Shown: piece by piece, positions 1-9,723 of the stretch
Numbering within the stretch: the first letter of the stretch is position 1
Layout: each line of letters begins with the position of its first letter
Origin: Clavaria fumosa
Taxonomy: Eukaryota; Basidiomycota; Agaricomycetes; Agaricales; Clavariaceae
NCBI GenBank assembly: GCA_951802425.1
Contig: OX637801.1
Span: forward strand, 744,001 to 808,000
Length of the DNA stretch: 64,000 nt
Direction of reading: 5' to 3'
The notes under the pieces: model-generated
Database searches by the model: none
Seen by the model: the letters and a program-made list of their open reading frames with translations, nothing else
Told to the model about the DNA's origin: nothing
Program-made: the position numbers and the translations under genes

Positions 1-1454
1 GCCCCAGCATTACCAGTAGATGAGACCCAGGAGCGGATGCAGCCACAAGCCTTGCACTGCACTGGGAGCTGATTTCCCCAAGGGCGAAGCTCAGGGTGAA
101 CCCACATATAACGAGCACCACGTATTTGTCCCTCTCTTGCCTGGAGATGGACGATGTCGGTGTGGCGACAAATTGCTGATGTCGCAGGTAGGAGCCTCCG
201 GAGACAGTCCTCCAGAGGGAATCCCTCCACCAGAACTTGCTGGGCATAGCCAACTACAAACCCTGCCGTAAGGCAAGGTTGCAGCTCAGCGGCTGTGAAT
301 GCGATGACATCCGAAATCAAAAGGCTGGAAATTTTGATTAATTAGCAAATTGAGAGTGCTAGTTATTGTCTTACCGCTTGGTTGCCTCTGCTAGCTCTGA
401 ATAACTATGGAAGTTCTTGACTAATGTTCCACAGGACATCATCCACAATGTGACCTCTGCCCCTTTGAGGAATGTCAAGTGGGCAGGTGGGAGGAGGACG
501 TCGAGAAACTAAGGCTTCAAATTAGCTGGAGGCAGATGCATTGTAAACAAACTCACGGGTTTGACCTGGGTGCATAACCCAGGTGAAAGAAAGAGGTCGC
601 CAGTGTCATCATGAGAATGATTCGTAATAAAAATTATGACACGGGGATGTTTATTTCTGTGAAAATGGTTAGTACAATATGATATGAAACAGAAAGCTCA
701 TACTGAATCTTATGCACCAAGCTCTTCATGTACTCTGCGTGCAAATTGATAAGGATGTCATTGGCAAGATCGAACACAACCTCTTCATACTGCAACGCCT
801 CATCTCCAAGATACGACCGCATATAGTCGGCGAGAAGTCTTGCCGGCGTTCCAGCATGATCCATTCCTTTGAGGAGAAAGTGCAAGACAAGTAGTCCCTT
901 GTTGCTGACACGAGAATTTGCAGTCATTTGAAAATTGCCTACTACCTTGAGAGGTTGTGCAAACGCTGGTCGCAATCTTGCCGTGTCGGGCTTCCCGTCG
1001 ATGATGTCGAGGCCCTTTGTCAAATAGAACCCCTACAATGCAAAGATAAGAGAACGAAACAGAATAAGTAAATCAATGCTCACATAATATGGGCTGAGGG
1101 TGGGTCCTTTGAAAGACCGAGCATGGCAGGTGAGACACATGAACTTGAGGTGTTCGGTGTCGATCGAAGTTGGGACAGTGAGGCATTTTGTGCATAGCGC
1201 CCGAGCACAGTAATCACAGACAAAAAGAAAACCACCATTAAGGCACATGTAGCAGAACTGTGGAAAAAGTTTATTGTTTTGTACCAGTGCTCAGAGCAAA
1301 GGCGAATACTCACATTTTCACCCTCACTAGCAAATTCTGGTCTAACCAGCGCTGTAGAAGTAGCTGTCGTTCTTGTGGATACAGCTGACCCTGGGACAAT
1401 GCGGAGAGCGCGACCGCCGGTACTTCTCTGTGCTGTTTGTTTGTTTCGAGCCAT
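1..1454 (-). CDS. Histone-H3-tail-like protein with paired-Cys finger (3' partial)
   Basis: Six exons (1454-1314, 1257-1084, 1032-704, 656-557, 508-375, 324 to the window edge) join in frame across GT-AG introns of 47-57 bp, giving at least 400 residues with no stop. The N-terminus reads MARNKQTAQRSTGGRALR, almost the histone H3 tail (ARTKQTARKSTGGKAPRK). K4, Q5, T6, S10, T11, G12 and G13 match, while K9 and K14 are Arg. Exon 2 has a PHD/RING-like paired-Cys finger: CYMC, CDYC, CTKC, then CLTCH. Later exons carry RVIIFITNHSHDDTGDLF, a GAEVTLWMMSCGTLV segment, and a C-terminal VQCKACGCIRSW motif that probably lies near the end. There is no histone fold, so this is not H3. From memory, similar uncharacterised Agaricomycete proteins exist. 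A role in engaging H3-tail readers or modifiers is inference. The start is chosen because the H3 similarity begins exactly at this ATG. Confidence 0.85.
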
Positions 1455-1904
1455 TGCGAGGGGGATAAGCACTAAGAGAGAGTGAGGGTCATGCATATAT
1501 AATGTTTTCCAGATCACCTTGACTACAACAATACAAGACTACATCTCTTGAATAGGGGAGGTTCAGTCGACAGTGGTACCACACAACGATTAGACAGAGG
1601 GGAGAACAAGGTGTGAAGCAATAAGTTCAGACAAGAAGGAAGTTTCTATAACTACCAGGGTAGGCAAGTACAATGATTGGACAAAGGGGGAACAAGACAT
1701 GTTCAGACCAGGAAAGACTACTGTATGTGTAGTTACAAAGGCACAACAAGAATATATCCAAGGCTGGGACAAAGCATCAAGAGAGCGTGATGAGTGTTGA
1801 GAAGGGCTAATGCTCAAACGTTCTCTCGTTTACTTGTGTCTATAATAATTCTCATTCACTTGTTTATAGTTGTCCCTTTGTGTCTACCTGCTCTCCTCTC
1901 CTTG

Positions 1905-2215
1905 TATTTACCTACTGGTGCCGTCGTGCCCTCTTGGCATTCGTGCTATGGCCCTGTAGCGGATACTTGCGGAGACAAGACCTTGTGCATGCCTGCCACT
2001 GCCATGCTGTCCCGCCCTGCCCTGCTGCCACCGCTGCTCCCTTTCCCCACCCTGACGCTCTGCTTCTGCCCTGTCCCTGCTGCCACCAATGGCCCCAGTC
2101 CCCGCCATTGGTCTGTGACCACTGTTGGGGGCTTGGGCCATTGCTGCCGCATGCTGCAGCCGCAGCCGCCACCACTGTCATTGCCGCCACATACAAATGG
2201 CGTAAACTGATGTAA
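1905..2215. repeat. GC-rich foldback-family fragment
   Basis: CTG/GCC-rich low-complexity DNA surrounds one copy of the 57-bp imperfect palindrome at 2087-2143. Its composition and palindrome are those of the arms of element X (39.5-51 kb), so I read it as a fragment of the same family. Open frames on both strands are composition artefacts. The preceding stretch 1455-1900, upstream of the H3-tail-like gene, holds nothing I recognise and would include that gene's promoter. Confidence 0.6.
2087..2143 (+). repeat. 57-bp imperfect palindrome, copy 1
   Basis: Starts CAATGGCCCCAGTCCCC and ends GGCTTGGGCCATTG, with the two halves nearly complementary around GGTCTGTGACC. This is one of seven copies in the window, each exactly 57 bp long. 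Confidence 0.85.
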
Positions 2216-2281
2216 AACACTCCCTTCACAGGATGTGTGATGACAGCAGAGGGTGCATGGCTTCGAAGCCACTAGCCCTGC

Positions 2282-2299
2282 TTAGGGTTAGGGTTAGGG
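2282..2299 (+). repeat. Interstitial telomere-like (TTAGGG)3
   Basis: Three consecutive TTAGGG units. TTAGGG is the usual filamentous-fungal telomere repeat. With only three units this could be chance, or a scar of end joining or telomerase-aided repair. Confidence 0.6.
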
Positions 2300-2625
2300 C
2301 TGCAAAACTGCATAAGTTACAGTATGATTTCTTTATATCATCTTCATTTCAAAAAAAGCGTCAAGTACAAATAATTTACAAGTCTAGTGTAAAACGTATC
2401 AAAAAGAAAACCATGTCAGGCATTTACGTCAGAGGATGGGTGGCCAAATCCACCTCTGACTAGCCATTCACATCGCAATATATGCTTCATTGCAAAGAGG
2501 GCACTGCAATCTAAGCAGTGCCCCACTTCGCTGAAGCAAGAGTTCCCCCCAGTCTCGAGTAGATAAAAAAAACGGACTTACTGATTGTTGTCCATAAGAG
2601 AGGGAATCTGTAAGAAACTGGGGTG

Positions 2626-2776
2626 GGAGGACGCTAACCACATGGCGGCTAGCAGTCCATCCCGGAGCCCATACGGCAACCCCAAGGTATGAGTGGGGTG
2701 AGAGGACGCTAACCACATGGCGGCTAGCAGTCCATCCCGGAGCCCATACGGCAACCCCAGGGTATGAGCACAAGCA
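2626..2776 (+). repeat. Two tandem 75-bp units
   Basis: The stretch beginning GGACGCTAACCACATGGC recurs 75 bp downstream with only a few changes, through CCCATACGGCAACCCC. A related fragment with CCCATACGGCCACC lies at about 2930. No gene is recognisable around it (2230-3060). Confidence 0.8.
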
Positions 2777-3061
2777 AGGCAAAATCACTTACAATGATGA
2801 GGGGTTGGGGGAGGTCGTCTGCATAATAGACGACACTCACATCCTTGGCCCAATTGGCCACCCCAGGTGGGTATGAATGAGGGTTGGTTGGGGCCGGCTC
2901 GCATCTAAGCCGCCACCAAACCAAAAGGCCCATACGGCCACCCTCTTCACATAAAATTCTGAAAAACCACATCAACGAGCACCACATCGACCAATAATGA
3001 GTCGCATTGGAATACACGCACCTCTGCAGGTGTCGAGCTAAGAGACACCTGATGACAGACA

Positions 3062-3115
3062 AGGGCAGCATTCCCTGTGCGGCACTGCAGTTGCCGCACA
3101 GAGAATGCTGTCCCT
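3062..3115 (+). other. Strong stem-loop
   Basis: AGGGCAGCATTCCCTGTGCG and its continuation (3062-3084) pair with 3092-3115 (TGCCGCACAGAGAATGCTGT and on) around a short CTGCAGT loop. The stem is about 22 bp with one bulge and one mismatch. It could be the core of a small foldback element or a structured RNA, and nothing nearby settles which. Confidence 0.7.
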
Positions 3116-3191
3116 GTCCATCACGAACCATAAAATAGATGTCCCAGGCGGCGTGGCAGGAGGCTCGGTGGGCGGGTAGACAGGGGAAACA

Positions 3192-3263
3192 AGGCGGACA
3201 AGAGCGACGAGGCGGACGAGAGCGATGAGGCGGACGAGAGTGATGAGGCGGACGAGAGTGAGG
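3192..3263 (+). repeat. 18-bp tandem repeat, four units
   Basis: Four consecutive units of AGGCGGACGAGAGYGATG with minor changes. An open frame across it on the opposite strand gives only a Ser/Arg/Pro repeat and is not supported as a gene. Confidence 0.85.
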
Positions 3264-3943
3264 TGATGGAGCGGAAGACAAAAGATGGTGCGACCATCTT
3301 TTGTTTGTTTGTTTGATATCTAAGGCGATTCAACATTTGGCTCTGTTTGTTTATATTGATATGTCACATGATCTCAATAAATTACACGATCACGTGTTGC
3401 CTTCTCACTGCCCTGCTCACTCCTGCCATGCCTCACCCGCTCGCTCCTCGCTCTGCCACGTCTGACCCGCTTCTCGACCACCCGCTCTCTGCTCTGCTAA
3501 TTCCAGTGCACCCAGTGCCCTGCTTCTGCCGCTTAGTGCACCCTGCACCCTGCCCACACCGCTTAGCACACCCTGCACTCCATCCACAACACCTGGCGCA
3601 CCCCGCGTTCCATCCACACTGCCTGGGCCCTGCATATGCCATCTGGTGCACCCTGTACTCTGCCTACACCAACCCCGCCTTACTGCCCACTCCCAACCTC
3701 ATGTCAGCAATGGTGCGTTGTTATCCCATCCCCCTTCTCCCCTTGCTACTCTTTCAGCCTCACGGCAACCACGGCGGCAGCATCAACGACAACGACAACG
3801 ATGGTTGCATGGCCAGCAACGACGGCGGTGATGACAGTAATGGCGGCGGCGGCTGCATGGCCAGTGACGACGACAACGGCGGCAGCAGCAGCGGCCAGCG
3901 ATGACGACGGCGGTGGCGGCGGCGGCACAGCAGCATGCGGCAA

Positions 3944-4000
3944 AAATGACCCAAGCCCCCAACAGTGGTCATAGACCAATGTCAGGGACTGGGGCCATTG
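3944..4000 (-). repeat. 57-bp imperfect palindrome, copy 2
   Basis: Contains CCCAAGCCCCCAACAGTGG and ends CTGGGGCCATTG. It is oriented opposite to copy 1. Confidence 0.85.
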
Positions 4001-4207
4001 CGGCAGCGGCAGCAGCAGCAACAATGATGGCTACGTGGCCAGCGACGACAACGACGACGACAGCAGCGGCCATCAATAGTGACGATCGTGACGGCTGCAT
4101 GGCCAGCAATGACGACGGTGGCGGCGGCGCAGCAGCAGCAGCATTGGCACGGCCAGCAAGGACGACGAGGACGGCGGCGGCAGCGGTGGCGCGGCAGCAT
4201 GCAGTGA

Positions 4208-4264
4208 TAATGGCCCAAGCCCCCAACAGTGGTCATAGACCAATGGCAGGGACTGGGGCCATTG
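4208..4264 (-). repeat. 57-bp imperfect palindrome, copy 3
   Basis: Nearly identical to copy 2, starting 264 bp further on, in the same orientation and again within triplet-rich DNA. Confidence 0.85.
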
Positions 4265-4945
4265 GGCAAGGAGCGGCTGGGCGGAGAGTGGCAGTAGGAG
4301 CAGCAGGGCAGGGAATGGCAGCAGGGTGTGGAATGTGGAACCGGGGTGGTAGCAGGGCGGGGAATGGGTGGGCGACGAGCAGGTCACAGAATTGGTTGGC
4401 GACAAGCAGGTCAGGATGGGAAGCGGGTCAGGGATCAGGGACGGTAGCAAGGCATGGAGGAACAGAGGTGGCAGCAGGGAGGAGGGAGCAGGGGCAGCAG
4501 CACGGCGGTGATGCATGACAGATCGAGGGTGGCAGCAGGGCGGGGAGCGCGACCGGGCAGGGAGTGTGGCAGATGAGGAGCATGGCAGGGGACCATGGCG
4601 GGGCAGGGAGCAGGCCGTTCCCTGCCCCATCAGACACATGATGAAGCAGACCAATCAGGGGTGGCGGCAGGGCAGGGAGTGATGAGATGGGGGTGATGTA
4701 ATGCAACAGGGGATGGCGGTGGTCAGGAGGTGGAGGAAGTCTCCAAGGACAGGAAGGTGTCATCCAGCGGGGACGCCTAGTGCTGATATCGCTGAAAATT
4801 GTACTACAAATGACATTATTTTTCTCATGTTACCTTTCCTTTCATTTCGGAGCCTTCTGTGCTCATACACTTCCATGTCATTAGAGGGAGACCACCCGGA
4901 TTGTGCTACATTCAGATTTCAAGCAGAAGCACAAGAGCAGAGGCC

Positions 4946-5000
4946 CATGACAGTGTAACAGGTGTGACATGTAACAGTGGGGATCCCGGGCACTGCCACC
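4946..5000 (+). promoter_or_regulatory. Recurrent CCCGGG-cored upstream sequence, copy a
   Basis: CAGTGTAAC followed by GGGGATCCCGGGCACTGCC, ending about 70 bp before the JmjC start codon. Related sequences occur at 9556 and 12372, so it is either a shared promoter element or a small dispersed repeat. This copy is the most diverged. Confidence 0.4.
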
Positions 5001-5070
5001 GTCAATTTCATCCTTTTTTAGTACTTGAATCCTTGTTACGTACTTGAACTTACTCCCAAACCACACTTCA

Positions 5071-8000
5071 ATGTCTACTTCGATGAACAAATCCTCTTCC
5101 TCGACAAGCAAAATGTCGACTTCAGCATTGCTCACCATCTTCGATCCCCAAACAGTCCGCACGAGTGCTGTTTTCCAAAACTATCCTTGGTTGACTGACA
5201 TCATCATGAAGCCTGGACTTCTGGAAAGCAACATTGCTACTTGGCTGGGACAGCACCACAACTTAGGAGAGGAGCAAGTTTCCCTCTGCAAGGTTCAATT
5301 CAAACTTATAAACTTAGGATTATTTGCTTATCAAAGCTAATCGTCTAGTCGATCGCTCAGTCTTTGGATTGTTTTGGACCTGGAAGCACGGCACTGAAGA
5401 AGGAAAGAGCAGTCAACGAATACTTCCGGGCATCATACAGTGACTTGGTTAGCAGAGAGAAATGGGAGAAACACGACACATCGGCTCTCATGAGCGCTGC
5501 TCATTTCGTTTTTCGTCATGCCCTTTTGGACCGCTTGGCATTTTCGATTGTTGAGGCTTCTCCATCCCAGCTAACGCCTCGATCTGAATTGCCTAAGATG
5601 CCCAAGAAGTTTAGCGATGTGCGTTAAATTTCTTTCCCTTATTCCAAGTTTCTTATCTTTCATAGTATATTGGTACCATTAAGGATTGGCTCAAGCCCAT
5701 TGAAAAAGCACAGGGGTCTCAAAGCTTTCAAGCCATGGATCCATTGACGAATTCTGCGGCGTATTTTGGCACCTCCCTTCCTGCACACCCTTCGCCAAAG
5801 CAGGAACAACTGATCAAAGCTGTAAAGTTCCTTGGTGGGGGCCTGGAACGAATGCGAGACATCCAGGTCAAGTCCATACTTCTAAACTTTGAGATGATGG
5901 CATTTGCCATCACTTGGTTTGGCTTGGTTTGTGTCCAGCAATTTTTTTGTTGGGAATTATAACTAACAATCTCTCAGAATAATGCCACAGGTTTTGCTGA
6001 GTCGACCCAGGACTGGGTCAATATTTTAAATGAGTGAGAGCAACATAGTTTGCCTTATCCAAATTTCCAACTAAGTTTTTTCACACAGACAATTAGAAAG
6101 CGAGGGTCTTCCTCTGTCTTCCAGCCTTGTCTCAAGGCTCACAGATCCACGTCTTGGCCCGATGCTCTTCGAGCATGTGCGCGGACTCTTCCACTACTGC
6201 CTCTCTGTCAGTCCCCTTTTTGCCCTGACAACAAGGGCATTTGACCAGTCGCAACTGCGACGAAGTTTCTTGGTATCGGTGAGTGCCTCATTTTTATGTC
6301 AGATTGTGTTTACGAAACAGGCAATATAGACTGCAATGTACTTGGGTAACGAAAAGCCTGCGTTTTTGGGATTGACAGAGAAAGCACTGTGGAGAGCTCT
6401 GATGCAAACAAGCATCACCGGCGACTCATCAGCGGCCCTGAATGGCTTCCTTACAGAGTTTCAAGACCTTCAGGTGCAGTTCAAGGGGCCAGAAATTCAG
6501 ATGGATTGGTATTCTCCATCCCGTATGTTATTTTGATCTTTTCGTCCCTGAATGAAACTGACTGCAAAGAAAGGGCAAGTCCAACGTGTCATCACAGCTC
6601 CCGAATCATGTTCCATCGAAGAAGAAGCAGAGCCCATCATTGCTCCTGAAGCTGGTCCCCTGGAGCATGTCGAAGACATCATTCCTGCTCTGGAAGCAGA
6701 TCCCCAGGGCGTCACTTCTGCTCATGAAGCAGGTATGATTGAGCAAACACCAATTTTCCCCATGCTCGAATACGACCAGCAGGAGCTCTCAGACACTCAA
6801 GACGCTGAAGAAGCTGAAGGTGCATTGGAGAAGCCACTGAAACACGAGGTTCATCGTCCAACGCGAAGGGAAGCAAAGAGACTCCGGCATGAATCAGACC
6901 AGGAGAATAAGGATGACGAGTTGATCCCCGATGAGGAAGCTGTGACGAGGAAAGGGAAAGGAAAGGCGACACAGGATACACATGTGGGCCAAGGCAAGAC
7001 AAAGCCACCTGGACCCATCCACCAGGGTAGAAAGGCTGCCTTGAAGCCAATTCGGAGTATCATTGACCTGACGGTCAAGGTATGACTTATATTGACACCC
7101 CAACAAATGCTGATTGAATTGTTTTATTTAGCACGTAGAGAAAGTGGAGGAGCTCTCCTCTTTACCCCTCCCCAAGGTAAGCAAAATCTCAACTACTGCG
7201 TAATATTTTAATTCACACAATGCAGATGGAGAATCACTCCATCAAAGTCAAAATGTATGATGCAAATCCTGATACCGAGCCAACCGTCTATGAGCATTTC
7301 ACGACTTCAGATTCAGTACGTTTAACACTTTTTTTCATGGATATCTCTCAAAATAAAGCAGGCATTCCGCGAGTATCCTGTCCTAACGGACATAATAGAA
7401 ATGGTCGAAGAGGAATATGTCAATCAGGTCCCTAAGCATCGTCTTCCAACTGCCAGGTCGCGAACATTCCATCCAGATGCGTCTGCGATATTCGTCACAA
7501 CCTGGACTGAGTTCATGAAGATGACTAGTCTGGAAATTCAAGAGGTGTTCCGTCGTCGACATATTCTTATTACGAATACGCCAATTTCAACCCTCGACTT
7601 TGATGAGGAGGGATTATCGACATTGGCTCCTCTACATCAGGAATGTGTGTTCCAAGGTGAGTCTAAAATATTTTTCAAGTTGATTCATCTAAGTCAGCTT
7701 CTATAGTTGCAGAGATGCGAAAGCACTCTGATGCAAATCTGCTCCGCACTGGGACACTCCACGATTTGCTGGAGTCAACACGTGATATTACAAAACGACG
7801 GATTTTGAATGGCCTTGACTTCCCGATGGGAAGCCTCAGCCTCCCTCCACCACCTCGATTCAGGCATGTCCCATTTGTTGCTCTGACACATGACAACTGA
7901 AACAATAACTAAATCAGCGCTTTTGCAACTCATGAGTGGGCACGCCACCAAACCCAAAAGATGGATGGCTTCGCAAACCAACCTGACAAAGACGACCTGA

Positions 8001-9329
8001 TCTGGGGCATTGCAGCCACTGGTGGGACCATCAGCATGCCCCATATTGATGATGTTGGCCTTGCAGTTGTTTCGACTGTCATGTCAGGGTCAAAGTGGTG
8101 GGTGGTGATGCGCCGCCGTACAGACGCAGAAGACTACGACTATCGCGGCAATATCTTTTCGACGCATGCCTTCCCCCTCAGTTGGGGTGATTGTAGCACC
8201 GGAAAAGAATTTTTATGTGCGGAGGCTATACACCTGAAGACAGGAGATATTTTGTGAGTTGCAATAATTATCACGTGCAATATTTACTGACAATCCTACA
8301 GTTTCATGCGTCCTGGCACACTCCATTTTGTGCTTGGCCCAGAGCCGACGATTGTTTACGGCCGGCACTTTTATTCCGCATCCACGATAGCTCGCAGCTG
8401 TGCTTCAGCCCTGCATACGTTTGTGCTCAACCCGATAATCACCAATCAAGAGCACCAATCGACGACCACATACTTGTGCAAGATGATGGCGGTCTGGGTT
8501 GAGCACTACGTCACGGGGAAATCCAAATATGGTAGAATCTCTCCATCATTATGTATGTCATCTGATAATTGTTTTAGCATTTGGTGAGGCACTTGCCCAC
8601 ATCCCCGATGTCACAACAAGACATGGACTCCTCGATATTATCATGGTGGGGAACATGCTTGAATTTGCGATAGCCCTTGGCCTCAAGTCACATGGGAGGA
8701 AACCACCGCCTGAAATACTTGAAGAGCAAAACGTTGTGATGTGGCGATACCGCATCTTCCAGAGCTGGTTCATCGAACGATACATTCTTGAGATTGGTGG
8801 TCAAGGGGTGAACCCATCATATCTCTTCTACAAATTGCTCATCCAGTTTGGCGCGGCACTTTGTTCTTACATGAAAAGGTGGGAGAAAAAGGCACCACTC
8901 ACAATCACTGCACAGCAGGTGATTGCAGCAGTGCTTGAGCACCTTCGGAAAGACTGGCAAGACCTTCTGGATGCCTTCCAGAAGTTGCTCCATGACGATA
9001 CCAGTGCTGGTAATTGGTTCTCCTGGGATGGCCCTGACTTCCACATATTTCCCCGCGACAATACTCAGGTTTGGACGGAGCTGGAAGATTTGCTGGACGA
9101 TCCAATTTATGAACAGGTCTCTGAAGAAGAGCAAGAGGACAGTGATGCAGGAGATGACCGTTCTGAGTTGGGGACAATACGTTCTAAGAGGCCCCTCTCC
9201 CCGCATGATGGTATGTGTTTCATTATATACTTTCATCTAGACGCAGCAGATTTTCTAATCAATACAACAGATAATTCAGACATGGAATGGATGGTCCGTG
9301 TGAGACAGAGGCGCGGTTTCAATGCCTGA
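5071..9329 (+). CDS. JmjC-domain protein, KDM2/PHF8-like
   Basis: Fifteen exons (5071-5292, 5349-5618, 5666-5926, 5978-6033, 6089-6278, 6330-6522, 6574-7079, 7132-7176, 7226-7315, 7362-7656, 7707-7863, 7918-8253, 8302-8531, 8578-9210, 9271-9329) sum to 3543 nt, exactly 1181 codons. The JmjC core is MPHIDDVG (His804, Asp806) and GTLHFVLGPEP (His882), followed by TIVYGRHFYS. The third-ligand context resembles the KDM2/PHF8 pattern, suggesting Fe(II)/2-oxoglutarate-dependent lysine demethylation in the nucleus. A charged, Lys/Glu-rich low-complexity stretch occupies about residues 400-565, and an acidic tail follows the helical C-terminal region. Intron 11 appears to be GC-AG (CAG/GCATGT), the only non-GT donor. 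The start is the first ATG in the open exon-1 frame. It is divergent from the H3-tail-like gene. Substrate and activity are inferred. Confidence 0.82.
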
Positions 9330-9555
9330 CCCTAGCCATTGATTTTGATTAGACATAGAATAGAGCACATGTACTAGGAAGCACCGACTGAGTCATCGGA
9401 ACCCTTGCTTGATGTATATATGCATTTACTTTTTTTGAAAGAAACTAACAGTTCGTAATGGCTGTGAGATGTGACTGCTGTGGAATTTCGTACATTAAAA
9501 AAATACACAAGGCTCACATACTCAAAGGACATTTTGCATATTGTTATGGAGAGTT

Positions 9556-9640
9556 ACAGTCACAGTGTAACTGTCACACCCGGGGTCCCGGGCACAGCCT
9601 CAGCAAGTCACAGTCACAACGCGTGACAAGTGACTCACGT
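9556..9640 (+). promoter_or_regulatory. Recurrent CCCGGG-cored upstream sequence, copy b
   Basis: Reads CAGTGTAACTGTCACACCC then GGGGTCCCGGGCACAGCC, followed by short GTCACA and CACGTG-like palindromic words. It ends about 85 bp before the start codon of the next gene and matches the copy at 12372 closely. Confidence 0.5.
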
Positions 9641-9723
9641 GAGCCAAGTTATTTTCTCACGTGACACACCACTTCTTGCTTCCCAACAACGCCACTGCTT
9701 TATCAGTTAGGCTAGCAAAGAAA

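Larger units (their letters stand above)
3410..4700. repeat. GC-rich foldback-family region with two palindromes
   Basis: CTG/GCC-rich DNA gives way to GGC/GCA/GAC triplet-rich DNA and then purine-biased GCAGGG-rich DNA. Two copies of the 57-bp palindrome (3944-4000, 4208-4264) lie within it. This texture matches the arms of element X. Several long open frames (poly-Ala, poly-Thr, Gly-rich) occur in many frames at once and are composition effects. No gene is called here or up to the JmjC gene promoter. Confidence 0.65.

Noticed and set aside
1..1454. True histone H3 gene
   Set aside because: Similarity stops after the tail. There is no alpha-N helix or histone fold, and a zinc finger follows.
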